Positions 37,195 to 49,432 of a stretch of DNA of 64,000 nucleotides are shown piece after piece (positions within the stretch are counted from its first letter, which is position 1; every line of letters starts with the position of its first letter). A model generated the notes under the pieces. It worked only from the letters and a program-made list of their open reading frames with translations, ran no database searches and was not told the DNA's origin. Made by a program: the position numbers and the translations under genes. This stretch comes from Diospyros lotus (Eukaryota; Streptophyta; Magnoliopsida; Ericales; Ebenaceae): NCBI RefSeq assembly GCF_014633365.1, contig NC_068341.1, positions 21,992,339-22,056,338 of the forward strand, read 5' to 3'.

Positions 37195-38180
37195 TTGGGA
37201 CCATAACAACATTGGCCAACCACTCTGGATATAATACCTCTCTAATGAAGCCTGCTTTTAGCAATTTGTCAACTTCCTCTTCTTATGCGTGTAGCCTATC
37301 AGGGGCAATGTTTCGCTTCTTTTGTCGAACCGACTTAAATTGGGGGTCCACATTCAAGTGGTGACATATTACTTCTGGACTGATTCCTGGCATATCTTTT
37401 GGTTTCCAGGCAAATACGTCTGAATTTTCTCGCAGGCATCTTGAGATTTCTTCTTTCGTATGCTCCGGAAGCTGGGACCCCACATATGCTACTTTCTCGG
37501 AATCTAATTCACTCAGACGTACTGCTTCCAATTCCTCAACAGGTTGAGGTTTACGTGTGGCTCCTTCCTCCAAGGATTTATGTATGGCTTTCTTGGCGAT
37601 GGATAAAGTTTCTTCAGCTCTTTTCCCTTTTGTAGACGACACATAGCAAGTTCGGGCTTTCTTCTGATCTCCCCGAACTTGTCCTACTTCGGCGGGTGTG
37701 GGGAATTTCATCAATAGGTAGCATGAGGATACTACGGCCCTTAGATCATTGAGTAACGGGCGTCCCAAGATCATATTGTATGCCGCCGAGGAAGTTTTAA
37801 CCACCATAAAATTTGCTTGTCGAGTTATGAGTTGGGGATCCACACCTAATGTGATAGGCAGCTGAATTGATCTTGCAACTGGAACCGCTTCTCCAGTGAA
37901 GCTATATAGAGGTGAGGATACTTTCTTCATCCGGTCATGAGATAAATGCATTTGTTCAAAACAGTTCCAATAGATCAGGTTGACAAAACTGCCACTATCT
38001 ACCAAAATTCTACTGATGGGGTGCTTGGCTACAACTGCTAAGATAACCATGGGATCATCATGTGGGAGTATTATATCACCTCGATCGGTTGGGGCAAAGG
38101 TGATTGGCTCTTCATCATCTCTGACCTCCATTACTGAGTTAACTTGGTAGGCTTGACGGGCGTATGCTTTTCGAAAGGCT
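37195..38180 (-). pseudogene. Tat protease and N-terminal part of RT
   Basis: The open frame at 37283-38131 contains the aspartic protease active site ILVDSGSFVNLIYW and the flap-to-core motif MILGRPLLNDLRAVVS. It continues to the RT N-terminus (ENSDVFAWKPKDMPGISPEV, QKKRNIAPDR). A stop after RLHA at 37283 interrupts it; the frame resumes as EEEVDKLLKAGFIREVLYPE up to the solo LTR at 37194. Protease would cleave the gag-pol polyprotein. Confidence 0.88.
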
Positions 38181-39951
38181 GATGTGTCCCCACCTAGGGT
38201 TTCCCCACCTGCAATAACGTGAATGGCCTGTTGAGTTGGCTCATTGTCTACATTAGTATCTTCCCGACAATCTCCTCCTCTCTCTTATTGCCTCGGGTTT
38301 GGCCTTTCATGCCCATCACGCCTATCTCCCCTTTGTCGGGGTTCCCTGTTTTCTTCTTCCTCGTGTCTCACATATCTTTGCAAGTGCCCCTCACAAATGA
38401 GCATCTCAATCTGATTCTTCAATTCTCTGCAGTGATCAGTGGAATGCCCCCTGGTTTGATGGTATCTGCAATACTCTCCCTGATTTTTTCCCATGGGTCG
38501 GTCAACTCTGTGAGGTAGTTTAAGAGTCCTTCTCCCTCTACTGCGGCTAATATAGTTGATCGGGGTTGTAAAAGCCGAGTATAATGATTAAAATGAGGTT
38601 TCGGTACATCCAGTCTTCTATTCCTTTCCTGTTGTCGAATAGACTCTTCTTCCCCTTCACATTCCTTTCTCTTCCTTTCTTTGTCTTCTTTCGCTGCCAC
38701 GTTCCTCATAATCTCAGTGTGAAGTATATATCGGTTCGCTCTAACAAATAGATCGGCCAGGGACGTTGGAGGGTCTAAAGAAAGTGATTCTTGAAGAGAG
38801 GCGAGACATGTCCCTTGGAGCATAGCAGATACTGCCACTTGAGATGGCAAGTCGGGGACTTCAAGAGTAGCATTGCGAAATCTATCCACAAATTGACGCA
38901 AGGATTCCTTATTCCCTTGTCGTATGCTGAGCAAATATGTGGCATCCTTTTTTCTTCGACTGTTAATCACGAAAGCCTTGGTAAATTCTGATCTAAGCTG
39001 CCCAAATGATGAGATAGAGGCTTCTGGAAGGCTGTTAAACCATGTTCAAGCATGTCCTGATAATGTTAAGGAAAATGCTCGTCACATTACGTCGTCGTCC
39101 CATCCGTGCAATATCATCAGTGACTCGTAATTCTGAACATGATCGTATGGGTCGTCTTTTCTTGAATAGAGGGTGATTTGCGGCATTTTAAATTTTCGAG
39201 GCAGAGGTCTTTCCAATATATCTGCAGCAAAAGGACATTTTCTACGCTGGTGTTCTTCTGTTGCAGGGATTAATTTTTTCTTCTCAAGTACCTCTTCTAC
39301 TACTCTTTTCATGTCATCACGCATACTAGCTGTTGTCTAGTTGTCATGTCTTGTTGGTGTACTGGCCACTGTTTCATGATACCTCTGCCATTGAGGGCTT
39401 CTGGTTCTGTTTTCCCCTCTTGGGTTTTCATTTTTCCGAGGCACGGAATGAGGGATCCTTCTTGGTGGTGGCAATCTGGGCCTACCCTCCCGTGGAGGCG
39501 TAGATCGGGAATGTGAGTCGGGAGTAGCCTCTTGATAGGAATCAGCTCCCGCCTCGGGCTGAGGTTCAAGAGGTGGCATAAACCTTTTCAGAGTATCCAG
39601 CAATGTCCCCCCAGGCATCATACTTTGGAGTACACTAGCCATGTCTCGTAGCGCTTGCATCCCTTCAATGTGTTGTTGTCTTAATGCTTCATACTCTTCC
39701 CACGGGACCGTACGTGTTGGCTGTCGTGAGGTCCCAGCCTGATCAGTAGGGAGTGATCCTGAGCCAACGTTAGGTGGCGGTGGGATTGGTTAGTTCCCCA
39801 TCTGCTGGTTTGGAGAAGCGGGGTGATCACCCCCTTGTGTTTGAGCATTATGAGGAGGAGGAGGAGCTCCTTGTTGTTGAGAGTTCCATGGTGGCGGGCG
39901 TGTTTTAACGCCTTGAGAGAGAGTTCGTCAATGCCCACGTGTGTTTTCCAT
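38181..39951 (-). pseudogene. Tat gag
   Basis: The likely start codon is at 39951 (MENTRGH), 30 bases after the primer site. The frame is broken by stops after RGH, QMGN, TRHDN, DDVM and GHA, several explained by a single C-to-T change. The capsid region is clear (RPLPRKFKMPQ, YDHVQNYESLM, FVDRFRNATLEVPDLP). A frameshift near 38530 moves to the frame with the zinc-finger-like segment YCRYHQTRGHSTDHC, spaced C-x3-H-x4-H-x4-C, followed by LKNQIE. Gag would form the particle shell. Confidence 0.85.
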
Positions 39952-39979
39952 TCTTAACTTAACTTTTTGTCTTGCGTTT

Positions 39980-39996
39980 CCCACAGACGGCGCCAA
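39980..39996 (-). other. Primer binding site of the Tat element
   Basis: Minus strand TTGGCGCCGTCTGTGGG, one base inside the 5' LTR. This form is common in Tat elements; the matching tRNA (arginine in my memory) was not verified. Confidence 0.8.
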
Positions 39997-39997
39997 T

Positions 39998-41107
39998 TGT
40001 TGTTGCCAAAATACAACAATCTATTTTTAATTGCGGATAGACGCAGGTGTCTTGGTAGTCGTATCTTTGCTGCTGAAGATGTTGACAAGCAATTGGATCT
40101 ACTAAAGGTTCAGATCTGATAATCTGATAGGGCTGATGATCAGGTGGCCTAAAATGACCGAGTGGCCTATGACTGAGTGGCCTTGATGACGAGTGACCTG
40201 GGTGACGAGTGGCCTCGATGACGAGTGGCCCTGATGACGAGTGACCTTGGTGACGAGTGGCCTTGATGACGAGTGGCCTAAAGATGACGAGTGGCCTTGG
40301 TGACGAGTGACCTTGGTGACGATTGGCCTTGATGATGAGTGACCTGGGTGACGAGTGGCCTTGGTGACGAGTGGCCTTGATGACGAGTGGCCTGAAGATG
40401 ACGAGTGGCCTGAAGATGACGAGTGGCCTTGGTGACGAGTGGCCTTGGTGACGAGTGGCTTTGGTGACGAGTGACCTTGGTGACGATTGGCCTTGATGAC
40501 GAGTGACCTGGGTGATGATTGGCCTTGGTGACGAGTGGCCTTGATGACGAGTGGCCCTGATGACGAGTGGCCCTGATGACGAGTGGCCTACAAAACGAGA
40601 GCACCGTTAAGACGCGGGTGGGGGTCCCCGCGCAAACCCTCAAATGCTTGAGTTAGATCTCGAGAGAAAATGAGAAAAGTGTGCTTCAATTACTCAAAAT
40701 TGCGTACCTTGACATGAATGTGGGGTCTCATATTTATAGTGGAGGAGATAGAGAGGCCTCGCGGTATTCTCGGCGAGATTTTCGTGGCCCATTTCGGGAA
40801 TTTTGGGGCCCATTCGACTGGCGAGACAAGGGGCACTCCTCTAGATCATCAACTCTGAAGGGTCACTCGGCATGGCTGAGTGACCTCCACTTGGTTAGGC
40901 CGAGTTTGTGGGAGGGGCCACTCGGTCTTGCTGAGTGGGGGGGGCTTAGCCACTCGGCCCAGCCGAGTGGTCCTAGCCACTCAGTTGTGCCGAGTGAGCT
41001 CCCACCCGGCCCGACTGAGTGGGTCTTCCTTGGCCTTTAACTTTGCTCTATCTTCTATCGGGGCCCACACTTGATCATATATCCACTTCGCCTTCCCGAG
41101 TACATCA
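39998..41107 (-). repeat. 5' LTR of the Tat element
   Basis: Direct repeat of 25610-26803. It has its own version of the GATGACGAGTGGCC array (40170-40590) with different copy number and order. The stretch corresponding to 26480-26620 is missing, leaving 1,110 against 1,194 bp. Ends TGTTGTTGCC and GAGTACATCA on the plus strand. Confidence 0.9.
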
Positions 41108-41207
41108 GCTTCCAATCTTGCTACCGGACATAGGTTTCATCATAGTCAATGCCTCCTTCTTGACTATATCCTTAAGCAACTAATCTAGCCTTATTTCTAA
41201 TGATATT

Positions 41208-44200
41208 TGTTGCGTCACTCACCCTGTATTTATCACTTTTTGTATTTTTTTTGAATTAACTCGACTTATTTAGCAGCTATTTATATTCACAGGAAGGATG
41301 AGGTGTTTAGACTCGCCAGTGCACGAGTGTGATTGTAGTAGAAAATTTATATATTCTTCCGAGCAAGACTGGGTCGATTCACAAGGAGGTTACTCATGGA
41401 AGGAGATAACCACACCAGTTCTTTTGATTAATGAAACAATAATATGAGATCAAACTAAATGTAATATAACTGTAATCTGGATATGGAGAGGTCTTGGGTC
41501 AAGACAAATCTGGTGCCAAACCCAACTGATTCACCATATAGCTTTCTTTGATGTAACTAAAAGTTCAAATAGTTTGGATCATAACCATTAAATATACTAC
41601 TGAGATGATGATAACTCTTTGTTCAAGCAACCTCCATACATGGCATGGAGACTCTATGTTAAGCATCTATCATAAATCAGTGTATAAATAACGTTTTGAC
41701 AAAATAATTACTCAGGGCTTGGGTATGAGAACGTTTCCAGGTCAAGCAATTCCCATACGTGGCATGGAGACTCTAAGTTAGGCATACGAACCAATCCAAG
41801 CCTGAGGTTTTGATCGGGGCTGTCGAACACCGATAGATTAGATGAATGATGATTCAGATTTGCAATAGGGGTGCAACCCAAAGTCATCTCCCAACGAACT
41901 TCAAACGGATCTGTCAAAACAAGGCTAAACGGGGGGAAAAGTTTTTGATGAAAAACAGAAAACAAAATAAGCAAGAACACAATAAATCGAGATGCAATCA
42001 ATTGCAAACCAACCTTCTATCCCAGTTTTCATCGCTTTCTCAATAAACAATTTGTTTAGTTTTAATCCTCAAATCGAAAATCAGAAAAATCCTTTAACAA
42101 CCACCAAAGATTGGAAAGAAAACCAATAAACAGATTTCAGAAACCTCTTAGTTCAATCTATCAGTTTTGATTCCCCTTATTGCACAGATTCGAGACTGAT
42201 TGAAATACCATCCAAACAGGTTGTTCTTGCTTCCAGTTAAAGCCTCAACCGAGCACAAAAACCTTGGATTCTCAAACAAAGACAATGCATGCATTCATCC
42301 AACCGGTATCAACACATACACAGATTTAAGAGAGAACAGAAACAAGAGAACAATAAAGTTAAAACTAAAAAATAGATTTCCATTAAAACCAAAGACTCAA
42401 ACCGGGAACAAGGATGGTATTGCAACTGATTACAGAATCCTTAGCCTTCCATCTTGACAAGAACAATGGAGAGAAGGAAAGTTGGCTACTGTTCACGCCC
42501 TTCAAAAGAATACCCTTTTTTTTAATGGCCTCTTAAGGTGCTTAAGTAGAGCTTAAGGAGGAAACCCTAGGTTACTGCAACTTCACATCCGATTTCAGAT
42601 AGGTTAACGTGCGCTATGGGATTCGGCCTCTTCATAAGAATTGTAGATCAGGAAGATTAGATGAATTTTGGATTTTGAATCACTTGATTTGGATATCGGA
42701 CGCCCAAGATATGGCCTTTTAAAGAATCAGCATCTGTGCAGCTTTCCTAATTTGACCCAACTTCCTAGCCCCGACTTTGAAGTGCTGTTTGAAGGCCCAA
42801 ACGAACTCGGATTTGGACAAACCATACCATAACAGAAAGCCCAAGAAGTCCTCTACAGTATCTCTGAAGACATCATCTTCATTCTGGAATTTATCTTGGC
42901 CAAAATACTGAAGGAAGTGCAGGAGGTTAAATCTGCTAAAATTGCCCTTACTTCTCTATCTCCAATTTCCAAGATATCTCATTGCCATCAAGACGTCTCA
43001 TGCCCCATCTCATGCTCCCATAGCCCTAAACCTAGAAAAATAAAGTAAAATAGTGTGAAGCCCAATTTCTATAAAATAAAATGAAATAAAATCAAGATGA
43101 ATAAAATGACACAACTAATGTGCAAAAAGACTAAATATGAGGGCTAAATAATATGAAAATATGTGCTCTATCAGGTTTTCATTAAGGACATTTCTCAAAC
43201 TATTTTTGTTACTTGAACATCTGAGGTTCTGCTATATTGATTCATCAGTGGTTTTGGGCACCGTCCTTGCCTTAACCCAAGGATCGAATTAGCCACACAT
43301 CTTCATGGGAAGTGCATGACTAAAACTAATCTCAACGGATGAATACGAGATTTACAAAGAAAAGAAATGGGAACAAACAATAAGAAATAGATAAACTACT
43401 GCTGTATTGATTACTGAAATGAACTACAACTTGAAGAGAAAGTAAATGGACTTGAAATATATCTGGAGCAAAAACTCAGAACTAGGAACGAAGAACAATA
43501 ACTGAAGTGCTACCAGTTTAAAAATACAGACAAGAACTAAAACTAAAAATAGAAAGACTGAAAAACTTGCAACTTTCCAATGATCCTCTTCTTTTTGTGT
43601 TTTTCTGAGTATCCTCTGCTCTCCACACACTGATTCCAAAGAATGTTGGGTCCTTTTTTAAGCTTGTCACGCATGGAAGAGGGGACCACTTGGTAAAAAG
43701 TTGTTCAAAACGTTGGTTGTATTTACCTTAGAGCCACCGTGTTCTTTTGGGCATGTCAGGGTATTATCAGATCTTCATTCGAATGTGTGAGCGGTGATAT
43801 TCAAATGTATGCTTGATTTTCCTTGGCTGCTTGGATCATTCGAATGAATGCTAATCTCATTCGAATGAATTTCACATTTTACTGTTCATTGCACAGTGAT
43901 TTCTTCTGTCATTCGAATGCAACAGTGCTCTCATTCGAATAAATTTCTAATTTTCCTCTTAACTTCCTCGTATCATTCAAATGACTGGAGGAGCATTCGA
44001 ATACGACTACTTTCATCCGAATACTCTTTGGTAAATATGAATCACATTGAGTTTCTTGAGATGCTTATTCGAATTACTCAGCCTTCATTCGAATAGTTCT
44101 CATTTCTTCTTCAATTACATTCAAATGACTTGGTCTTCATTCGGATATACCTTCATTATTTCCATACGATATGCTCATCTGAATATCTTCTCATTCGAAT

Positions 44201-44620
44201 GACTTAGGAGACATTCAAATATATACAATTTTACCTGGAGTCCCTAATTTGCTACTTCTTATCCGAATTGGGTCAACCTCATCCGAATACATTCCCAATA
44301 GTCTGCATATTTGAATGGTTGAATGATTCATTCGAATGATTGACTGGCTTCCATCCGAATTGCTCCATATTTGAATATCTTCTGAAGACTTATTCAAATT
44401 ACTCATCTTTCATTCAAATGTGTTAGACTTTGTCAGAACATATTCATTTCTTGGCTTCTTTTTCCTCTTTTGATCATGCTTTTGAAGAGTTAGTTCAACC
44501 TTTCATCTCTTCTCCTTCCTTTGGGCTGCAACAAGAAATCCTTGATATTTTTTAAATGATTAAATGGATTAGGAGGTAATAAAAATATAACAAATTTTTG
44601 GCATTTTTGAGCATCAATCA
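41208..44620 (-). mobile_element. Solo LTR, ATTCGAATGA-rich family, copy 3, with a nested solo LTR
   Basis: On the minus strand it begins TGATTGATGCTCAAAAATG and ends GTGAGTGACGCAACA, flanked by ATATT at 41203-41207 and 44621-44625. The motif field lies at 43770-44420. Removing the nested LTR at 41811-43173 leaves about 2.05 kb, like copies 1 and 2. The copia reading resumes on both sides (DESGNI to IRNKARLVA). Confidence 0.88.
41811..43173 (-). mobile_element. Nested solo LTR, 1.36 kb (TGATAGAGCACATAT type)
   Basis: On the minus strand it begins TGATAGAGCACATATTTTC and ends GACAGCCCCGATCA. GGTTT is duplicated at 41806-41810 and 43174-43178. It lies inside the 41208-44620 LTR and splits a phrase that is continuous in copies 1 and 2 (aatgaaaaCCTCAGGCTTGG on the other strand). 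No coding content was found. Confidence 0.88.
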
Positions 44621-45240
44621 ATATTACCACTCTCATCAAGCTTCATTCTTTTCGAATTAGTTTAGCACATCTTGCATAGCCTTAACCCATTCATTATCAT
44701 TTAAATCTTCTTAAACATTTTTGGGTTGTATTTGAGAGATTAGGACTAGATTGGTATTTAATCTAAGGGAAGATCTAGTTGATACTTCTTTGCTAGGATC
44801 TCCCAAGATTTCATTTTCTTTAACATAGTTTCTTTCTCTTGGAAATGAAACTTCTTTTTGATTTTCTTGATTTTGGTTATTGCTTTGATCTATTTCTTCA
44901 TTGATTTCAATTTGATTCATCTTATTTGGAATGTCTTCTAGATCATCATCATTATTGATTATTCTAGGTTTGTCATCAAACACTACATGGATTGATTCTT
45001 CTACAACCAGCGTTCTTTTATTAAATACTCGATAAGCTTTGCTTTGAGATGAATAACCTATAAATATGCCTTCATCACTCTTAGCTTCAAATTTTTCTAA
45101 GTTATCTTTACCATTGTTTAGAATAAAGCATTTGCACCCAAAGTGATGGAAATGAGAGATATTTGGTTTTTTATGTTTATATAGTTCATATGAAGTTCTT
45201 TTAATGATTGGTCTTATTGATATTCTATTAAGAACTACAA

Positions 45241-45620
45241 GAAAAACGGGTTTTAACGACGGGAAAATCAGTCGTTGAAAATTGATTTTCGGTCACTAAA
45301 AAGTTGTAACAACGGGAATTTTCATGTCGTCGGTTGTCGTTATTGCCTCCAAGGATAAAAGTCTTTAACGACGAGAATGATAAACCCGTCGTTAATTGTA
45401 TTAGCAACCGTATGATTCCCGTTGTTAAAAATAATTATTAACTACCAAATTATAACCCAATAACGACAATATTTCCCATCATTAATAGTCTAAACAATTA
45501 GCAACCGTATGATTCCTATTGTTAAAAATAACTTTTTAGTTATCAAAACACAAACCAATAATAACAATATTTCCTCTTGTTAATAATGTGAACAATTAGC
45601 GACGGCATGATTCCTATTGT
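45241..45620. repeat. Left subterminal repeats of the Pack-CACTA-like element
   Basis: TTTTAACGACGGG, AACGACGAGAATGA, CCCGTCGTTAATT and three copies of AGCAACCGTATGATTCC-like phrases in both orientations occur within 400 bases of the left end. Counterparts (AATGACGGGAAAG, GTCGTTAAA, GTCGTTAACT) are at 54180-54320. Confidence 0.75.
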
Positions 45621-45899
45621 TAAAAAAATATTTTTTTCTTTTTTTTAATAGTATGAAAACAATTGCTAGTCATCAATGACAAAAACATCATGTTTTGATA
45701 TAAACCACCAAACCTATATATCATTATCCATATCAAATTGGAATAAAACTCATAAAATTAAACATGTCATTCAAATAACACCAAAGTAATCATTATCCAT
45801 TAACATTTACACACCAAAAGTAATCTATATAATAAAACAGAATTGTTTTCGAAATGTCTCATATGCATAGACATTTCAATGACTGGGATTTATTTTAAA

Positions 45900-46276
45900 C
45901 ATTCTAATGGCTGAGATACATTTAAGTTCCCGCCCACACCCACGTCGTTGGCTCTCTCTATCTCTCTCTTTTTCTCTCTCTCACAGACCCACCCACGCCA
46001 TCTCATTGCCTCTCTCTCTCTCTCTCCATCTCTCTTTCTCTCTCAAAAACCCACCCACCCAAATCCCTAAACCCCCATCCCCATCTCCCACCGAAGCTGT
46101 TTGTTGTTGCCACCTAAAGCTCCATTGCGGTTTCTCATTGCTCAAAGCTGCTGACGCCTCAAGCTGCCTCTACGCCACTATTGTCCCCTCCTCGCTTCCT
46201 CAATACTGTCACCGCCTTCAGCTCCATCGCATCATCCTCACCGCCTCTGTTGAATCACCTCTGCGCCTCAAAGGTA
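45900..46276 (+). other. CT-rich leader-like segment with possible splice donor
   Basis: Runs of CTCTCT and CACCCACCC followed by a C-rich open stretch end at CAAAG|GTAATTTT (donor at 46276-46277), as in a plant 5' untranslated exon. The open frame has no recognised similarity. It may be a captured gene start; this is a weak call. A mirror-like GA-rich counterpart on the minus strand is at 53540-53760. Confidence 0.3.
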
Positions 46277-47684
46277 ATTTTTTCTCTCCTAATCAGTGCT
46301 ATGGAGGCGATCGCATATACACATACATATATCTATATGCATATACACACATATATATATATCGATTACACACACATATATCAATCGTTTCTCTGTTCAA
46401 GTTATGTTAGGATTTGAATACTCTGATTGTCCATTTGATTATCCGACATCGGATTCAGGTCTTGAGTTTAGCTTTGATGCTCGGTTATGGTGGTAGTTCG
46501 TATTTTTCCTCTTATTTTATGTTTTTTATTTTTAGGCCAAGCACGTTAAGTAAAATGCCCGTAATTTTGGCCCAAATCATAATTTTGAATACTTGGTTAT
46601 TCTTTATCATCGTCTAGAATTCACGTAGAAAGATCATATGAGTTAGGACTAGCTGTTGGCTACCTGTTGTCTTTATATGAGAAAAATTAAGCATTCCATA
46701 GTTTAATTCATGTGGAATTTGACACTAGAATATGAACGTATGGTGTTGTATAGGTAGGACTAGATTTTAGGATGCTTTAATGACTTCAAAAACAAGTCCA
46801 TGTTTGAATATGGCTCCTTCAATCAGTAATTGCCCAGAGTGGTGGTTTGGTGTCCTTACACTTACATGCTTACTTGATTTTATTTAACTCTACTAATATT
46901 GTGTGTGTGTGTGTGTGTTCTCCTTTTCTCCATCCTATTTATCAATTTTTCGTTAAGTTCTCCATCTTACCATTTTTGAGATTTTCAAATGTTTTGTTGC
47001 AATATGCATCCTCAAACACACTACTGCCATTCTCCTCCACAAAGTATCTTGGTGGGGGGATGGCAGGGGGCAAATTGTACCTTTTAGTAGAAAATCAACA
47101 TCAATTTTATTAAAGTATTCCCAGTTGATTGTTGTTAAAGATTTTAATTTAGAGGTCAACTGAGTGTCATACCTAATTGGAATTGAAATTGGAGAAAAGG
47201 TTGATATATTGCTATGAAAATGGTAATCATGGGGAATGGCCATTAAAAGTAGGATTAAGATGGGAATAAAATGGAGTCGTTTTATAGCGTATGCCCCCTT
47301 TGATTGGAGGTGATGGGGGTTCGAGGAACCCCGACAAGGGTTCGTTCAAGGGCTCCTCAGCCCCCAACCAGCTGCTGTCAGGGGCCCTTGAAGCCCTCGA
47401 CCAGCGACAGTTAGGGGCTCCAAGGGTCCCTGACCAGTCCCCTTATTCGAAACTCACAAGCCAAAACAACAAGCCCATCTCTCTTTCCCTCTGTTTCTGC
47501 TTCTTGAAAATTTTTCATTCTCAAGTTCTGGGTTCGCTTCATCTAAAAAAATGAAATGGGAAAAGCTGTCGATTTAGAGTCAGGTCGGGGAAGAAGGTCA
47601 AGATTTGGGCCCAATTTGTGGACCCGGGATGAGGTGGGGACACACCTGCAATGCTATTAGAGGAGACAAGCTTCTCTACATACA
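46277..47684. other. No recognised gene; AT repeats and a GT microsatellite
   Basis: Contains TATATACACACATATA-type simple sequence at 46310-46385 and a GT run at 46899-46918. A C-rich segment at 47310-47450 is not recognised. Nothing coding can be supported. Confidence 0.5.
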
Positions 47685-47833
47685 GGTGTTCGATTCGGAG
47701 GAGGATCTAGCGATGTCGCTGGCCAAATACACTATCGATCTGTCGAATAAGTTTGCCAAAGAGAGGTGCTTTCACCATTGTGTTGTCTGAAGGTTTTCTA
47801 ATTAAGTCACTTCGGTGATGAATCTAATTTTTT
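47685..47833 (+). pseudogene. Captured fragment of a plant 6-phosphogluconolactonase gene
   Basis: The translation VFDSEEDLAMSLAKYTIDL then SNKFAKER matches the N-terminal region of plant 6-phosphogluconolactonases, which hydrolyse 6-phosphogluconolactone in the oxidative pentose phosphate pathway. After AKER the frame shifts by a small deletion, and the other frame continues FTIVLSEGFLIKSLR, which corresponds to the conserved VVLSGGSLI segment, here with G to E and S to F changes. The fragment ends at CTTCG|GTGATG, a possible splice donor. Only about 50 of some 260 residues are present. It lies inside the CACTA element, so it is a transduplicated piece, not a gene. The identification is from memory of the family. 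Confidence 0.75.
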
Positions 47834-49044
47834 TTGTCTCTTTTTGGTCAAATTTTCTGTTTCTTTTTTTTTTTCAAGTTTGGTTCCTAAGAAAAAATAG
47901 TAATTTAATATGTATATGTATAAATTGAGGGTAAATTGAGGGCCTGACCTGTGACTTCATGCTACTATCTAATGCTTGTCATGTTGAGATTGTTATTAGA
48001 GAAATTGAGGGTAAATTGCCATGTATAAATTGAGGGTAAATTGAGACGTGGACTGGGAGGCTCACCCAAAGAAGGTGTAACCACTTAAGCATGTTTCATT
48101 TTGGCAGCTTCTATTCATGTATAATATTTGTAAACATGCTGTGTGATGTGTTCCAATAGGTGTGTTTATGTTTATATATACATTTGATGTACTTAAAGGC
48201 CCCAAGTGTGAGGATTAAGAGAATGGTATGTGGATTGTAAATTTGTGATATAATTAATCTTTAAATGAAGTTTATTATGAATGATTAGACTTCCATTTTT
48301 GTATGTTCACAAGACTAGGGGTGCTCATAAATCAAGGTCAGCCTGAGAGCCAAACAAAACCAATGTGATTGGGTTAGTTTGGTTCAAGTTTTTTTCCAAT
48401 TTGGGTTAATTTTATTTTGCTTCTTTTTCTTTCTTTTTTTTTTCATTTGGACTCAATTGACATCAAGTCGAGTCCAATTAGACAATTGAGTTTGTCGGCC
48501 CAAGTAATATAAAGCTCATTTGCCTAAAATTACCTTTCTTTTTTATTGGATCCATTGTTCAATAGCTGATTTTTTTACTAAGTCACTTTAAGGACCAAGG
48601 GTTGACTATCTGATGATTGCCGTGATGCTTCCCTCTTAGAATTGTAATGTTGACATGTTGTATAGATTAGTACTGACTATCCACAACATGGATCATTACG
48701 GGGAGTGTAAGTATGCTTCTGGTTTTTCTTCTTTGTACAAGTTACTATATTTCTTTTCTTTTGCTAATTTCTATCTTATGTAATCTATGGTTAACTATAT
48801 TGTCTGTTTTACAAGCTTAATAATTACAGTAATCTTTCTATGTCTTCTCAACATTGTAGAATGCATTATAGTTCCATTTATATGTTTTGAGAACTATTTT
48901 CAAAAAAAAAATTCTTTCAAAATAAAGTAGTTGTAGGAAACCATAAAAAAGTATTTTATGGGTTCAGTTGTTGAAATGATTATCATATGAATATGAAAAT
49001 TATATGAAAGCAATGGTATTTTCGGACGATAAGAAGAAGAAGAA

Positions 49045-49075
<31 letters not shown>

Positions 49076-49432
49076 GTGGTGGGCTTTTTCCTGTGATTAA
49101 AGTTGTAGGCGAGACTAAGGAGAGACATATAATGAGGAAAGCAACAGGGAAAGAAGAGGGCAACACAAGTCCTTTCTCGGAGAAGGTATCAGTTCTCACT
49201 TTCTTTATTTTCATGTGCATATGTATACATATGTGTATGCTTAGAGATGCATATTTATGTTAGGGCCATATGCTCCTTCATACAATTTTGCATATTATTC
49301 TTTCTTTTTCTCAAATAAACTATTTCATTATTTTATTTGTGTGGCTGAGAGTTGCCAAGAATTTTCATCTTTATGTTCTTGATAAAGATTCTATATTCAA
49401 TGGACTGAGTGGCTTGGTGGATTACCTACTAG
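47834..49432. other. No recognised gene; GAA microsatellite
   Basis: AT-rich sequence. A GAA/AAG run lies at 49031-49075. Phrases around 47935-48040 repeat (AAATTGAGGGTAAATTG three times). The piece 49080-49190 has some codon-like texture but no identified similarity. Confidence 0.5.

Larger units (their letters stand above)
25610..41107 (-). mobile_element. Ty3/gypsy retrotransposon of the Tat lineage, with antisense ORF
   Basis: Two LTRs (25610-26803, 39998-41107) with TG...CA ends are flanked by GCTTC on both sides (25605-25609, 41108-41112). Copia RT resumes after it. The primer site after the right LTR reads TTGGCGCCGTCTGTGGG. Gene order on the minus strand is gag, protease, RT, RNase H, a second archaeal-type RNase H, integrase. 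Between integrase and the 3' LTR a plus-strand ORF is present. Dual RNase H plus antisense ORF are established features of Tat elements. Two solo LTRs are nested inside (32194-33683 and 35684-37194). Stops and a changed RT catalytic residue make it defective. Confidence 0.93.
22416..45235 (-). pseudogene. Copia pol: integrase C-terminal part, reverse transcriptase and RNase H, in four pieces
   Basis: Piece 44626-45235 encodes the integrase-RT linker (SIRPIIKRTSYEL, HFGCKCFILN). Piece 41108-41207 has KARLVA and GIDYDETY. Piece 24876-25609 has QMDVKSAFLNGF, the intact catalytic motif YVDD (25283-25294) and FLGLQI. Piece 22416-22927 has the RNase H start YTDADYGG, STKAEYVA and the C-terminal KHHLLRDHV, ending with a stop near 22416. 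Insertions are a solo LTR (41208-44620), the Tat gypsy element (25610-41107) and a solo LTR (22928-24870). Additional stops (as in HGLK*APRAW) and frameshifts (before the ARLEA motif, after STKAEYVA) make it inactive. In copia elements this enzyme copies RNA to cDNA in cytoplasmic particles. Confidence 0.85.

Noticed and set aside
45907..46410. Open frame of 167 codons starting MAEIHLSSRPHPRR
   Set aside because: Built on CT and CA simple sequence, serine/leucine/histidine-rich, no family recognised; more like an untranslated leader.
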